DNA of 64,000 bases from Sphingomonas yabuuchiae (GTDB lineage Bacteria; Pseudomonadota; Alphaproteobacteria; Sphingomonadales; Sphingomonadaceae), in contig NZ_JACHNX010000002.1 in assembly GCF_014199595.1 (NCBI RefSeq), positions 248,001 through 312,000 on the forward strand, given 5' to 3'. Made by a program: the position numbers and the translations under genes. The notes below the pieces were generated by a model that saw only the letters and a list, made by a program, of their open reading frames with translations, made no database searches and was not told the origin of the DNA. How positions within the stretch are numbered: position 1 is the stretch's first letter; each line of letters begins with the position of its first letter. Shown here in pieces: positions 8,057 through 17,513 of this stretch.

Positions 8057-10348
8057 ATGACCGTGCTTTCTTCCGATCCCGCCGCTTCGCTGGCCGATTA
8101 TCCCTATCTTCGGACGTTGAACCCCGCGCAGCGCGAGGCGGTGTTGACCACGGACGGGCCGGTACTGGTGCTGGCGGGCGCGGGCACGGGCAAGACGGCG
8201 GCACTGACCGCACGGCTCGCGCACCTTCTCTATACGCGCAAGGCCTGGCCGTCGGAGATTCTGTCGGTCACCTTCACCAACAAGGCCGCACGCGAAATGC
8301 GCGAGCGCGTCGGGCGGCTGGTCGGCGACGCGGTGGAGGGAATGCCATGGCTGGGCACCTTCCATGCGATCGGGGCCAAGATGCTGCGCCGTCATGCCGA
8401 ACTGGTCGGGCTGCAATCCAATTTCACCATCCTCGACACCGATGATCAGCTGCGATTGCTCAAGCAGTTGATCGTGGCGGCGGACATCGACGAAAAGCGC
8501 TTTCCGGCGCGCGCTTTGGGCGGCCTGATCGACGAATGGAAGAACAAGGGGCTGGTCCCCGGCGATATCGATGCAGGCGAAGCCGAGCGTTACGCCAACG
8601 GCCAGGGGGCCGAACTCTATCGCCAATATCAGGACCGGCTGCGCAGCGTGAACGCTTGCGACTTCGGTGATCTGCTGCTCCACATGCTGACCATCCTGAA
8701 GACGCATCGCGACGTGCTGGAGCATTATCAGCAGCGCTTCCGCTATATCATGGTGGACGAGTATCAGGACACCAACAGCGTCCAGTATCTCTGGCTGCGA
8801 CTGCTTGCCCAGGCGCGCAAGAACATTGCCTGCGTCGGCGATGACGATCAGTCCATCTATTCGTGGCGTGGCGCGCAGGTGGAGAATATCCTGCGCTTCG
8901 AGCGGGACTTTCCGGGTGCCAAGGTCATCCGGCTGGAACAGAATTACCGTTCGACGCCGCACATCCTGGGCGCCGCCTCGGGGGTGATCGCCAATAATGG
9001 CGGTCGGCTCGGCAAGACGCTTTGGACCGAGTTGGACGTCGGCGAAAAGGTTCAGGTGCTGGGCGTCTGGGACGGTCCCGAAGAAGCACGGCGGGTCGGC
9101 GAGGAGATCGAATCGGCGCGGCGGTCGGGTACCTCCTACGACAATATCGCCATTCTCGTTCGCGCCTCGCACCAGACCCGCGAGTTCGAGGATCGCTTCA
9201 TCGCGATCGGTCTGCCCTATCGGATCGTCGGCGGCTTCCGCTTTTACGAGCGCGCCGAAATCCGCGATGCGCTTGCGTATCTGCGCATCGTCAACCAGCC
9301 GTCGGACGATCTGGCGTTCGAGCGGATCGTCAACGTTCCCAAGCGCGGCTTGGGCGACAAGGCGCTGGCGAAAATTCACCAACTGGCGCGGGCCGAAGGA
9401 CTGCCGCTGACCATCGCCTCGGCGCGCATCCTCGACACCGACGAGCTGACCCCGCAGGCGCGGCGGAGTCTAGGCAATCTGATCGGTGACATCGCCCGCT
9501 GGCGCGACATGGCGCGCGACCTCGCGCATCCGGAGCTGGCGCGGCAGTTGCTCGACGAGAGCGGCTATACCGCCATGTACCAGAACGAAAAGTCGGCGGA
9601 GGCGGCCGGGCGGCTGGAGAACCTGTCCGAACTCGTCCGCGCGATGGAGGATTACGAGTCGCTCGGCGCGTTCCTGGAGCATGTCTCGCTGGTCATGGAC
9701 CGCGACGGCGACCAGCGCGAGCCCGAGGTGACGATCATGACGATCCATGCCGCCAAGGGGCTGGAGTTCGACACGGTGTTCCTGGCGGGCTGGGAGGAAG
9801 GTCTGTTTCCGTCGCAGCGTGCGATCGACGAAGGCGGCACGCGCAGCCTGGAGGAGGAGCGGCGGCTCGCTTATGTCGCGATCACCCGCGCCCGGCGCAA
9901 GGCGGTGATCCTCCACGCGGCCAATCGCCGTATCTATGGCCAATGGACGTCGAGCCTGCCGAGCCGCTTCGTCGGCGAATTGCCGCCCGAGCATATCGAG
10001 AGCGAGACGAGCATGACCGGCGGCGAAAGCCTGTGGCGGGCCAACTGGTCCGAACATGCCGACCCCTTCGCCAATGTCGGGCGCGGCACCGGGCGCGGTC
10101 CGGGCTGGCAGCGGGCTGCGACGGGACAGAATGCGGCCCCTGCCCGTCCCGCTCGGATCGTCGAGTCGCGTTCGCCCTCCGTCGGATTGGGGCAGAAGGG
10201 GCGCGACGATCTGCGTGTCGGCGAGCGCGTGTTCCACCAGAAGTTCGGCTATGGCGAGATCGCGGCGATCGAGGGCAACAAGCTGGAGATTGATTTCGAG
10301 CAGGCCGGGCGCAAGCGGGTGATGGACAGCTTCGTCACCAAGGGGTGA
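8057..10348 (+). CDS. uvrD: UvrD/PcrA-type superfamily 1 DNA helicase
   Basis: This is a 3'-5' ATP-dependent DNA helicase of the UvrD/Rep/PcrA family, acting in nucleotide excision and mismatch repair and in clearing RecA. All SF1A motifs are visible in order: Walker A GAGTGKT (residues 41-47), TFTNKAAREM, Walker B DEYQDTN (234-240), QSIYSWRGA, EQNYRS, TIHAAKGLEFDTVFLAGWEE and RRLAYVAITRARR. The C-terminal ~50 residues contain GERVFHQKFGYGEI, the Tudor-like tail of PcrA/UvrD. The length of 763 is normal. A candidate SOS box abuts the start codon. The spacer downstream holds a palindromic repeat element. Confidence 0.92.
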   Translation: MTVLSSDPAASLADYPYLRTLNPAQREAVLTTDGPVLVLAGAGTGKTAALTARLAHLLYTRKAWPSEILSVTFTNKAAREMRERVGRLVGDAVEGMPWLGTFHAIGAKMLRRHAELVGLQSNFTILDTDDQLRLLKQLIVAADIDEKRFPARALGGLIDEWKNKGLVPGDIDAGEAERYANGQGAELYRQYQDRLRSVNACDFGDLLLHMLTILKTHRDVLEHYQQRFRYIMVDEYQDTNSVQYLWLRLLAQARKNIACVGDDDQSIYSWRGAQVENILRFERDFPGAKVIRLEQNYRSTPHILGAASGVIANNGGRLGKTLWTELDVGEKVQVLGVWDGPEEARRVGEEIESARRSGTSYDNIAILVRASHQTREFEDRFIAIGLPYRIVGGFRFYERAEIRDALAYLRIVNQPSDDLAFERIVNVPKRGLGDKALAKIHQLARAEGLPLTIASARILDTDELTPQARRSLGNLIGDIARWRDMARDLAHPELARQLLDESGYTAMYQNEKSAEAAGRLENLSELVRAMEDYESLGAFLEHVSLVMDRDGDQREPEVTIMTIHAAKGLEFDTVFLAGWEEGLFPSQRAIDEGGTRSLEEERRLAYVAITRARRKAVILHAANRRIYGQWTSSLPSRFVGELPPEHIESETSMTGGESLWRANWSEHADPFANVGRGTGRGPGWQRAATGQNAAPARPARIVESRSPSVGLGQKGRDDLRVGERVFHQKFGYGEIAAIEGNKLEIDFEQAGRKRVMDSFVTKG

Positions 10349-10359
10349 AAAGCCTTCAC

Positions 10360-10499
10360 ATTCCTCCCCTGCAAGGGGAGGTGGCAGGGCGAAGCCCTGA
10401 CGGAAGGGTGTCACCGTTGAAGAGATCGGGCAAACTTACGACCGGTTACACCCCTCCACCATGCTGCGCATGGTCCCCCTCCCCTTGCAGGGGAGGAAT
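10360..10499 (+). repeat. Palindromic REPIN-like intergenic element
   Basis: Two 22-bp arms (10360-10381 and 10478-10499) are perfect inverted copies of each other, and each arm is itself a near-palindrome (CTCCCCT-GCA-AGGGGAG). Between them lie further imperfectly matched inner arms (GGAAGGGTGTCACC and GGTTACACCCCTCC), so the whole 140 bases could fold as one long structure. It occupies most of the gap between the helicase gene and the glycine-zipper gene and has no ORF of its own. The composition resembles dispersed intergenic repeats of sphingomonad genomes, but copy number cannot be judged from this window. Confidence 0.75.
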
Positions 10500-10583
10500 G
10501 GTTGATGTCGTTCAGGAACCATATCCTTTCGTGACCGTATCGCTCGGCTCCCCCGATTGTCGGGGTATGGAGGGATAGGAACG

Positions 10584-11144
10584 ATGGGCTTTCGTCGTCT
10601 GACCATCTTGGCGATCACCACCGCCGTCACCGCAACGGCCATTCCCGCGACGGCACAGACCGCCGCCCAGGATGCGCGGTTCCGGGCGGCGCAGGCGCGC
10701 TTCGATCGGGAATATCAGATCTATCGTCAGGAAGTGGACCTGTACCAGTCCGAGCGGCGCCAGGGCGGCTATGACGATGGCGACTATCGCCCCGCCCCGC
10801 CACAGGCTGGTCCCGGTGGATATCGGGTCGCACCGCCGGTCCCGGCCGATGGCTATGACCGCAATGCCGAACCTTATTACGATCCGGTCGGCGACTATCG
10901 CGACGGTTCGCAATATCGCGAGCGCGTGCTGCAACCGCAGGACCGGGTCTATGCGGGGACCGATGGTCGCTATTATTGCCGTCGCCCGGACGGCACGACC
11001 GGCCTGATCATCGGCGGCGCAGCCGGTGGCGTGCTGGGCAATCTGGTCGGCGGGCGGAGCAGCACGATCGCGACGCTGCTCGGGGCGGCAGGCGGCGCCT
11101 TGGCCGGTCGCTCGATCGAGCAGAACCAGGTCCGCTGCCGCTAA
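10584..11144 (+). CDS. Secreted glycine-zipper protein
   Basis: The 186-residue product starts with a signal peptide (MGFRRLTILAITTAVTATAI, cleavage likely after ATA). A central Tyr/Asp/Pro-rich region with many Gln and Arg follows, including an acidic coiled stretch FRAAQARFDREYQIYRQEVD. The C-terminus is a glycine-zipper segment (TTGLIIGGAAGGVLGNLVGG, then LLGAAGGALAGRSIEQ) of the type found in outer-membrane or surface-associated proteins. ATG 10584 was chosen over 10557 because the latter would precede the signal peptide by nine residues and GGAGG at 10569-10573 fits the later start. Its function is unknown. Confidence 0.8.
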   Translation: MGFRRLTILAITTAVTATAIPATAQTAAQDARFRAAQARFDREYQIYRQEVDLYQSERRQGGYDDGDYRPAPPQAGPGGYRVAPPVPADGYDRNAEPYYDPVGDYRDGSQYRERVLQPQDRVYAGTDGRYYCRRPDGTTGLIIGGAAGGVLGNLVGGRSSTIATLLGAAGGALAGRSIEQNQVRCR

Positions 11145-11150
11145 GGCTCG

Positions 11151-11190
11151 CAGGTACCGCGTTTCACCGGAAGCGCGGTACCTGGCTTTT
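11151..11190 (+). terminator. Rho-independent terminator
   Basis: An 11-bp perfect stem (CAGGTACCGCG at 11151-11161 with its complement at 11174-11184) and a 12-base loop are followed by GCTTTT. It lies 6 bases after the glycine-zipper gene and just before the stop of the convergent gene at 11197. Confidence 0.75.
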
Positions 11191-11196
11191 CCAGGA

Positions 11197-11556
11197 TCAG
11201 CCCGGCTCGACCATCATCAGGGCCGCACCCTGATATTTCTCGGCATCCCGCTCGAACAGGGCGCTTGCCGTGAACCGCCGGGGCGTCAGGCGCAGCGCGC
11301 CAAGTCCGGCAAGCTTGAAGGTGCCCATCTTTTCCTCGCGCGGCGGCTTTCCGTCCCGCTCGATCGTCGTCGCGTCGACATACAGTTCGTCGTGTCGAGT
11401 GAAGATCACATGGGGCGCCAGCACCACTTCGCCGCGATTATACATGGCGGACACCGCCTGCATCTTGACGATCGCTTCGAAGATGATGGCGGGAGCGCCT
11501 GCCGCCGGTTCAGCCGGACGGCGCTCGGTCGTCGTCATATCGGTCATCCCCTGCAT
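11197..11556 (-). CDS. Conserved hypothetical protein
   Basis: I do not recognise this 119-residue soluble protein. It has no signal peptide or membrane segment. The N-terminus is Thr/Ala/Pro-rich, followed by an amphipathic helix (FEAIVKMQAVSAMYNRGEVV) and a beta-rich half (HVIFTRHDELYVDATTIERD, LGALRLTPRRF). ATG 11556 is preceded by AGGA with 8-base spacing, and ATG 11547 and 11538 are alternatives. It is convergent with the glycine-zipper gene, with a terminator hairpin between them. Codon pattern and G/C at third positions look like the neighbours, so I accept it as a real gene. Confidence 0.65.
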   Translation of the reverse strand: MQGMTDMTTTERRPAEPAAGAPAIIFEAIVKMQAVSAMYNRGEVVLAPHVIFTRHDELYVDATTIERDGKPPREEKMGTFKLAGLGALRLTPRRFTASALFERDAEKYQGAALMMVEPG

Positions 11557-11644
11557 TTGCCGATCCTGTCGCGGTGCAGCAAGAGCATAATTGCCGCATG
11601 GGGCATTGGAAAGGCCGGACGTGCGAGACGCCCGGCCCCTCCGG

Positions 11645-13762
11645 CTATCGCTTCGGCGCGTCCATCAGCTTCTGGGCGAAATATACCATCTGCTGCGCGC
11701 TCAACCGCGCACCTTGCGCAATGTCGGCATCGCCCGAGTGCCCACCTGCCGTATCTTCGTAAAAAAGATAGGGTATGCCATATTCCGACAGGCGCGCCGT
11801 GAATTTGCGCGCATGCTGCGGGCCGACGCGGTCATCCTTGGTCGTGGTCCAGATATAGGGCTCGGGGTAAGCGACGCCCTTGCGGATATTGGCATAGGGC
11901 GAAATCTTGCGCAGGAACGCAGCCTCCTCCGGCACGTCGATCGAGCCATATTCGTCCTTCCACGAATCGCCCGCCGCGATCTTCTGATACCGCACCATGT
12001 CGAGCAGCGGCACCTGGATCGTCACCGCCTTCCACAGCTCGGGATGCTGGGTCAGTTCGACACCCATCAACAGGCCGCCGTTGGACCCGCCATAGATGCC
12101 CAGCTTCTGCGGATTGGTAATCCGCCGCGTGAAGAGGTCCTTCGCCACGCTCGCGAAATCGTCATAGATGATCTGACGCTTGGTCTTGCGGCCCGCGTCA
12201 TGCCATTTCGGCCCGAACTCGCCACCACCCCGGATGTTGGCGAGGACGAACGCGCCGCCCCGTTCGGTCCAGATCTTGCCGGTCGAACCAAGATAATTGG
12301 GCAGGCGGGCAATCTCGAACCCGCCATAGGCCGTCATCAGCGTCGGCGTCGTTCCGTCCAGCTTCGCGCCCTTGGGCAGGACGACGAAATAGGGGATCTT
12401 GGTTCCGTCGGTCGAGACGGCTTCATATTGATGGACCGTCGTGCCTGCGGCATCGAAACGGGCTGGCAGCGTCTTCAGCACTTGCGGCGCGGCCGGACGG
12501 CCGGCGTCGAAGCGCGACAACACGGTCGGCGTCGTGAAGCCCGAGGTCGACAGATAGACGGTATTCGAGCGGTCGCTGGTGCTGACCACATCGACCGCCA
12601 TGTTGTCCGGCACCTGCACCGCCGTAGCCGCCCAGCCGTTGCCCGTCGGGGCAAAGATGCTGGCCCGGCCCCGGACATTGTCGATATAGGTGACGACGAC
12701 GCGGTCCCTGGTGGTCAAAACCCCCTCCACCGCCTGTCGGTCGGTCGGTGTGAACAGCGCGCGTGGGGTGATCTGCCCCGCTTCCAGCTCGGACAGCGGC
12801 GCCCAGACGACCGAACCCGCCGGATGTTGCCCCCAGGCGTCGCTGGTCTGGAAGATCACCTTGCCGTCGACCATCCCGGCCGGAAAGGCGCGGGCGGGCA
12901 TCGCGATCGGCTTGGCCCCGCCGCCTGGCGTCCAGAACAGCTTGCTGCCGCCGAAGAACGTCTGGCGCCGCTCGATCACGACCGCCCGATTGCCCTTCGC
13001 ATCGGTCAGGACACTGGCATAGGTGCCCAGTTCGTCGGTCGGCGCGCCACGGAAAATCTCGGTCGCCTGTTCGAGCGGTGCTCCGCGCTTCACCATCTTC
13101 ACGACGAAGGGATAGCTCGACTTGGTAAGTGTCCCCTGCCCCCAGTCACGACTGACCAGCAGCGTATCCTTGTCGAGCCAAGCCGCGCCCTGTTTGGAGG
13201 TGGAGAGACGAAAACCGTTCGGGACGAACTGGCCGGTCTCCAGATCGAACTCGCGATATTCGATCGCGTCCTCGCCACCCTCGGACAGGGCGATCAGGCA
13301 CAGGCGATCCTCCGGACTGAGGCAGGAAAGGCCCTTCCAGACCCATTTCTTGCCCTCCGCCTTGCCGAGCGCGTCGAGGTCGAGCAGCGTCGTCCATTTC
13401 GGCGCGGCGGAGGCGTAATCGGCTTCGGTCGTCCAGCGCCATAGCCCTTGCGGATGATCGGCATCGCGCCAGAAATTGACGATGCGGCCATAGATCTGGC
13501 CCGGCATCGGAATGCGATCCTTGGCCGAGGCGATGGCGAGCGCTTCGGAGTAAAAGGTCTGATAGCGCGGATCGTTCTGGAGACGCGGCAGGGTCTTTGC
13601 ATTCTCCGCCTCGACCCAGGCCAGCGCCTTCGCGCCGTCCTTGTCCTCCAGCCAGATATAGGGATCATTCTCGGTCATCGGGCTGGTCTGCGCCATCGCA
13701 GGCCCCGCCACAAGCTGCCCGGCCAGCATCGTGCCCGCCAGCAGTCCACGCCATCCCCGCAT
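11645..13762 (-). CDS. Prolyl oligopeptidase family serine peptidase (S9)
   Basis: This secreted or periplasmic S9 peptidase of 705 residues cleaves short peptides, typically after proline. A signal peptide (MRGWRGLLAGTMLAGQLVAG, then PAMAQ) precedes the N-terminal seven-bladed beta-propeller (~30-430), which gates the alpha/beta-hydrolase domain. The catalytic triad is visible: Ser560 in YGGSNGGLLMG, Asp643 or Asp644 in TKDDRVGPQHA, and His675 in GGHSGD. The frame is open to 13825, but ATG 13762 has GGAG 9 bases upstream and starts the signal peptide directly. It is divergent from the alpha/beta hydrolase gene at 13982. Confidence 0.92.
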   Translation of the reverse strand: MRGWRGLLAGTMLAGQLVAGPAMAQTSPMTENDPYIWLEDKDGAKALAWVEAENAKTLPRLQNDPRYQTFYSEALAIASAKDRIPMPGQIYGRIVNFWRDADHPQGLWRWTTEADYASAAPKWTTLLDLDALGKAEGKKWVWKGLSCLSPEDRLCLIALSEGGEDAIEYREFDLETGQFVPNGFRLSTSKQGAAWLDKDTLLVSRDWGQGTLTKSSYPFVVKMVKRGAPLEQATEIFRGAPTDELGTYASVLTDAKGNRAVVIERRQTFFGGSKLFWTPGGGAKPIAMPARAFPAGMVDGKVIFQTSDAWGQHPAGSVVWAPLSELEAGQITPRALFTPTDRQAVEGVLTTRDRVVVTYIDNVRGRASIFAPTGNGWAATAVQVPDNMAVDVVSTSDRSNTVYLSTSGFTTPTVLSRFDAGRPAAPQVLKTLPARFDAAGTTVHQYEAVSTDGTKIPYFVVLPKGAKLDGTTPTLMTAYGGFEIARLPNYLGSTGKIWTERGGAFVLANIRGGGEFGPKWHDAGRKTKRQIIYDDFASVAKDLFTRRITNPQKLGIYGGSNGGLLMGVELTQHPELWKAVTIQVPLLDMVRYQKIAAGDSWKDEYGSIDVPEEAAFLRKISPYANIRKGVAYPEPYIWTTTKDDRVGPQHARKFTARLSEYGIPYLFYEDTAGGHSGDADIAQGARLSAQQMVYFAQKLMDAPKR

Positions 13763-13918
13763 TCCGTCACGCTCCGTATCAATCGCGAATGATGGGAATG
13801 TGACTTCATCACGTAACCAAGGCAATGCGCGACCGCCGCTTTATTACCCTCCTGATCGGCCCCATCCAAGTCGATGGGATCGTTGGACTCCGTGACGCTC
13901 TGCAATCGCCGGGGATAC

Positions 13919-13943
13919 GGAACGGCCGCACGACCGGCCCGTT
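13919..13943 (+). promoter_or_regulatory. Consensus EcfG-type general stress promoter
   Basis: GGAAC (13919-13923), exactly 16 bases, then CGTT (13940-13943) matches the alphaproteobacterial EcfG sigma-factor promoter consensus without mismatch. It sits 38 bases upstream of the alpha/beta hydrolase start, on the same strand. Use by EcfG is inferred from sequence alone. Confidence 0.7.
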
Positions 13944-13981
13944 CACCTCCCGCCTTATAGCCATATGCGCAGGAGCAGACG

Positions 13982-14806
13982 ATGCCTTATGTGAAGACCC
14001 GCGACGGAACCGACATCTACGTCAAGGACTGGGGTGAAGGTCGCCCCGTCGTGCTGCTCCATGGCTGGCCGCTATCGGCGGACATGTGGGACGCCCAGAT
14101 GATGGCGCTGGCCGAGGCCGGGTTCCGCGCCATCGCCTATGACCGGCGTGGCTTCGGACGCTCGGGCCAGCCGTGGTCGGGGTACGACTATGACACGCTG
14201 TCCGACGATCTGGCCGATGTGCTGGAGGCGACCGGCGCGCAGGATGCGGCGATCATCGGCTTCTCGATGGGGGGCGGTGAAGTCGCCCGCTACATGAGCC
14301 GCCATGACGGCAAGGGCGTGGTCGCGGCCGGGCTCATCGCCTCGGTTGTGCCCTATATGCTCAAGACCGACGACAATCCCCACGGGACCGACCAGTCGGT
14401 CTTCGACCAGATCGGCCAGGGCCTGCGCGACGACCGCGCCAACTTCCTGCGCCACACCTTCTTCAAGCAGTTCTTCGGTGTGGGCTTCATCAGCAGCCCG
14501 GTCAGCGACGATGTGCTCGACTGGGCGACGAGCGTGGCGATGCAGGCGGGGCTCAAGCCGACGCTGGCCTGCGCCGAGTCGTTCAGCCAGACGGATTTCC
14601 GTCCCGACCTGTCCGCGTTCCGCGTGCCGACGCTGATCGTGCATGGGACCGGCGATCAAACGGTGCCGATCGATGCGGCGGGCCGCGCCGCAGCGGCGGG
14701 CATCGCGCATTCGCAACTCGTCGAATATGACGGCGCGCCGCACGGGCTGAACGTCACGCACAGCGACCGCCTCACCAGCGACCTGCTGACCTTCCTGGGT
14801 CGGTGA
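13982..14806 (+). CDS. Alpha/beta hydrolase, non-heme chloroperoxidase/esterase type
   Basis: The 274-residue cytoplasmic enzyme has the alpha/beta-hydrolase fold and the layout of cofactor-free haloperoxidases and aryl esterases. Visible: oxyanion loop LLHGWPLSADMW, DRRGFGRSGQPWSGYDYDT, nucleophile Ser95 in GFSMGGGE, Asp225 in HGTGDQTVP and His254 in APHGLN. These enzymes hydrolyse esters and can perhydrolyse acids with peroxide, and the physiological substrate is unknown. AGGAG lies 6 bases before the ATG. A perfect EcfG-type promoter upstream suggests induction in the general stress response. The gene ends at a bidirectional terminator shared with ftsB. Confidence 0.88.
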   Translation: MPYVKTRDGTDIYVKDWGEGRPVVLLHGWPLSADMWDAQMMALAEAGFRAIAYDRRGFGRSGQPWSGYDYDTLSDDLADVLEATGAQDAAIIGFSMGGGEVARYMSRHDGKGVVAAGLIASVVPYMLKTDDNPHGTDQSVFDQIGQGLRDDRANFLRHTFFKQFFGVGFISSPVSDDVLDWATSVAMQAGLKPTLACAESFSQTDFRPDLSAFRVPTLIVHGTGDQTVPIDAAGRAAAAGIAHSQLVEYDGAPHGLNVTHSDRLTSDLLTFLGR

Positions 14807-14811
14807 TACGG

Positions 14812-14842
14812 AAAAGGGCGGCCTTGCGGGGCCGCCCTTTTT
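14812..14842. terminator. Bidirectional rho-independent terminator
   Basis: The stem GGGCGGCC (14816-14823) pairs with GGCCGCCC (14830-14837) around a 6-base loop. AAAA precedes it and TTTTT follows, so it can terminate both the hydrolase gene (+) and ftsB (-). Confidence 0.88.
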
Positions 14843-15165
14843 CACTTCAGGGGAACGATGACCTCGTCCGGATGCGCGACGTTCAGTTCCTTGCGGACCA
14901 TCTCGTCGACCATGTCCGGATTGGCATGGTCAGGATCGAGCAGCGCCACCCTGTTCTTCAACACCGTCCGTCGCTTGTCGAGCGCGGCATAGTCATGCTC
15001 GCGCTTGACCAGCTGGCGCTGATACTCGCCATAAGCGAGCAGGCCGTTGCGCCCCAGCACCGCATAGGCACCGAAAAAGGCAACGATCGTCAGACCAAGG
15101 GCGGGCAGCGCGGCACGCCGCATGGTCCGGATGAAAGGCGACGGTTTCTTGGTCACGGCAACCAT
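14842..15165 (-). CDS. ftsB: FtsB-like septum formation initiator protein
   Basis: This 107-residue bitopic membrane protein matches the FtsB/DivIC family, which bridges FtsL and FtsQ in the divisome. After a short basic cytoplasmic N-terminus there is one membrane segment (ALPALGLTIVAFFGAYAVLG, residues ~20-40). A periplasmic coiled coil rich in Leu/Arg/Glu follows (QRQLVKREHDYAALDKRRTV), and then the conserved end MVDEMVRKELNVAHPDEVIV. The frame could begin at TTG 15192, overlapping eno, but ATG 15165 gives the normal FtsB N-terminus. The eno-ftsB order is common in alphaproteobacteria, and the 23-base gap implies co-transcription. Confidence 0.85.
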   Translation of the reverse strand: MVAVTKKPSPFIRTMRRAALPALGLTIVAFFGAYAVLGRNGLLAYGEYQRQLVKREHDYAALDKRRTVLKNRVALLDPDHANPDMVDEMVRKELNVAHPDEVIVPLK

Positions 15166-15188
15166 AATCGTCCCGTCGCCTTCCGATT

Positions 15189-16481
<1,293 letters not shown>

Positions 16482-16552
16482 CTACATCAGCCTAGTGGTC
16501 TCGGCGCGGCTCTACCGTGTGACTGTGCGAAGGGCAATTGCGGTAAAATTAT

Positions 16553-16578
16553 GGAACCGTGCTTCGATTGCCGGGGTT
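16553..16578 (+). promoter_or_regulatory. Near-consensus EcfG-type promoter
   Basis: GGAAC at 16553-16557, 17 bases, then GGTT at 16575-16578 differs from the EcfG consensus GGAAC-N16/17-CGTT by one base. It lies 48 bases before the start of the four-gene small membrane protein cluster, whose gene types are usual in stress regulons. Confidence 0.45.
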
Positions 16579-16626
16579 AAGACGTAAACCGCCCGTTCGC
16601 CCGGGCCGTAACGAAAGGGTTTTTCG

Positions 16627-17160
16627 ATGGCTGACACCGACAGCACCTTCCCCGCCGCTAATACCGCGACGCCCGGTTTCGGCGCCAACATCGCGGTCGC
16701 GCCGGAAGTGGCCGCCCCGAACGCCCCGCTGGTATCGGACACCGACGCTTCGACGGCGAAGGCCGGTCTGGCCGACGCCAAGCAGCAGGTGAAGGACGGC
16801 GCCAGCAAGTTCCAGCAGCAGGCGGTCGACAAGATCCAGGCGCTGGCCGGTGACGGCAAGGCCAAGGCCGGGTCGGCGCTCGATCAGGTTGCGCAGCTGC
16901 TGAACGACGCGGCCGGGCAAGTCGACGAAAAGCTGGGCAATCAATATGGCCAATATGCCCGCTCGGCGGCCGACACCGTGACCTCGCTGTCGGGTGCGAT
17001 CAAGGACAAGGACGTCGAGGAACTACTCGACGACGCCCGCGCCTTCGTCGCCAAGAGCCCGGCGGTCGCGATCGGCATTGCAGCCGCCCTCGGCTTCGCA
17101 CTGGCGCGCGTCGTCCAGTCGGGTGTCGAAACCCGCCAGTCGGTCGACGCCTCCGCGTGA
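16627..17160 (+). CDS. DUF883/ElaB-like membrane-anchored protein
   Basis: The 177-residue protein has an Ala/Pro-rich N-terminus, a long Lys/Gln/Asp-rich amphipathic helix (AGLADAKQQVKDGASKFQQQ onward, residues ~47-130) and one C-terminal membrane segment (SPAVAIGIAAALGFALARVV). This layout matches the DUF883/ElaB group of inner-membrane proteins, which in enterics are stationary-phase induced. It resembles LEA-like proteins in the helix. No catalytic motif is visible. It is the first of four small genes, with its stop overlapping the next start (GTGA). Confidence 0.75.
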   Translation: MADTDSTFPAANTATPGFGANIAVAPEVAAPNAPLVSDTDASTAKAGLADAKQQVKDGASKFQQQAVDKIQALAGDGKAKAGSALDQVAQLLNDAAGQVDEKLGNQYGQYARSAADTVTSLSGAIKDKDVEELLDDARAFVAKSPAVAIGIAAALGFALARVVQSGVETRQSVDASA

Positions 17161-17513
17161 CCCGCGTCGTCGAAACCCTGCGGACGGCGGTATCGCCCGA
17201 GCCGGAGACGCTGACTTCGCTGGTGTCGCAGCTCGTCGATGATGGGCGGACGTTCATCACCGCCGAGATCGATCTGGCGAAGGCCCGCGCGACTGATAAG
17301 ATCGGACGCTATCGCAGCGCGGCGATCTTCTTCGGGGTCGCAGCGGTTCTGGGCCTGTCGGCGCTGATCGCGTTGCTCGTCGGCCTGATCTTCGCGCTGG
17401 CGCCGGCGACCGGGCCTTTCGCGGCGACGCTGATCGTCGTTGGCGTGGTCGTCATCATTGCCGGCATCTTAGCGATGATGGGCAAATCCCGTCTGTCGGG
17501 AGGTGGCGCATGA
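17157..17513 (+). CDS. Phage holin-like (DUF1469-type) membrane protein
   Basis: The 118-residue protein starts at a GTG that overlaps the preceding stop by 4 bases. An N-terminal helical region (TSLVSQLVDDGRTFITAEID) is followed by two membrane segments (~50-75 and ~80-105), the pattern of the Actinobacterial phage holin X / DUF1469 family. Despite the family name there is no phage context. Bacterial members sit beside DUF883 and DUF3618 proteins and are thought to be stress-related membrane proteins. The stop overlaps the next start (ATGA), so translation is coupled. Confidence 0.8.
   Translation: MTRVVETLRTAVSPEPETLTSLVSQLVDDGRTFITAEIDLAKARATDKIGRYRSAAIFFGVAAVLGLSALIALLVGLIFALAPATGPFAATLIVVGVVVIIAGILAMMGKSRLSGGGA

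Noticed and set aside
7929..8213. 94-residue open frame before uvrD on the minus strand
   Set aside because: It is Arg/Pro-rich, covers the uvrD start, and has no support.
10515..10539. GGAAC-N16-CGTA before the glycine-zipper gene as an EcfG promoter
   Set aside because: The final T of the -10 is missing, so I did not count it, though it may be weak.
17157..17513. Holin-like gene as a sign of a prophage
   Set aside because: There are no phage structural, integrase or lysis genes nearby, and the family is common in chromosomal stress clusters.
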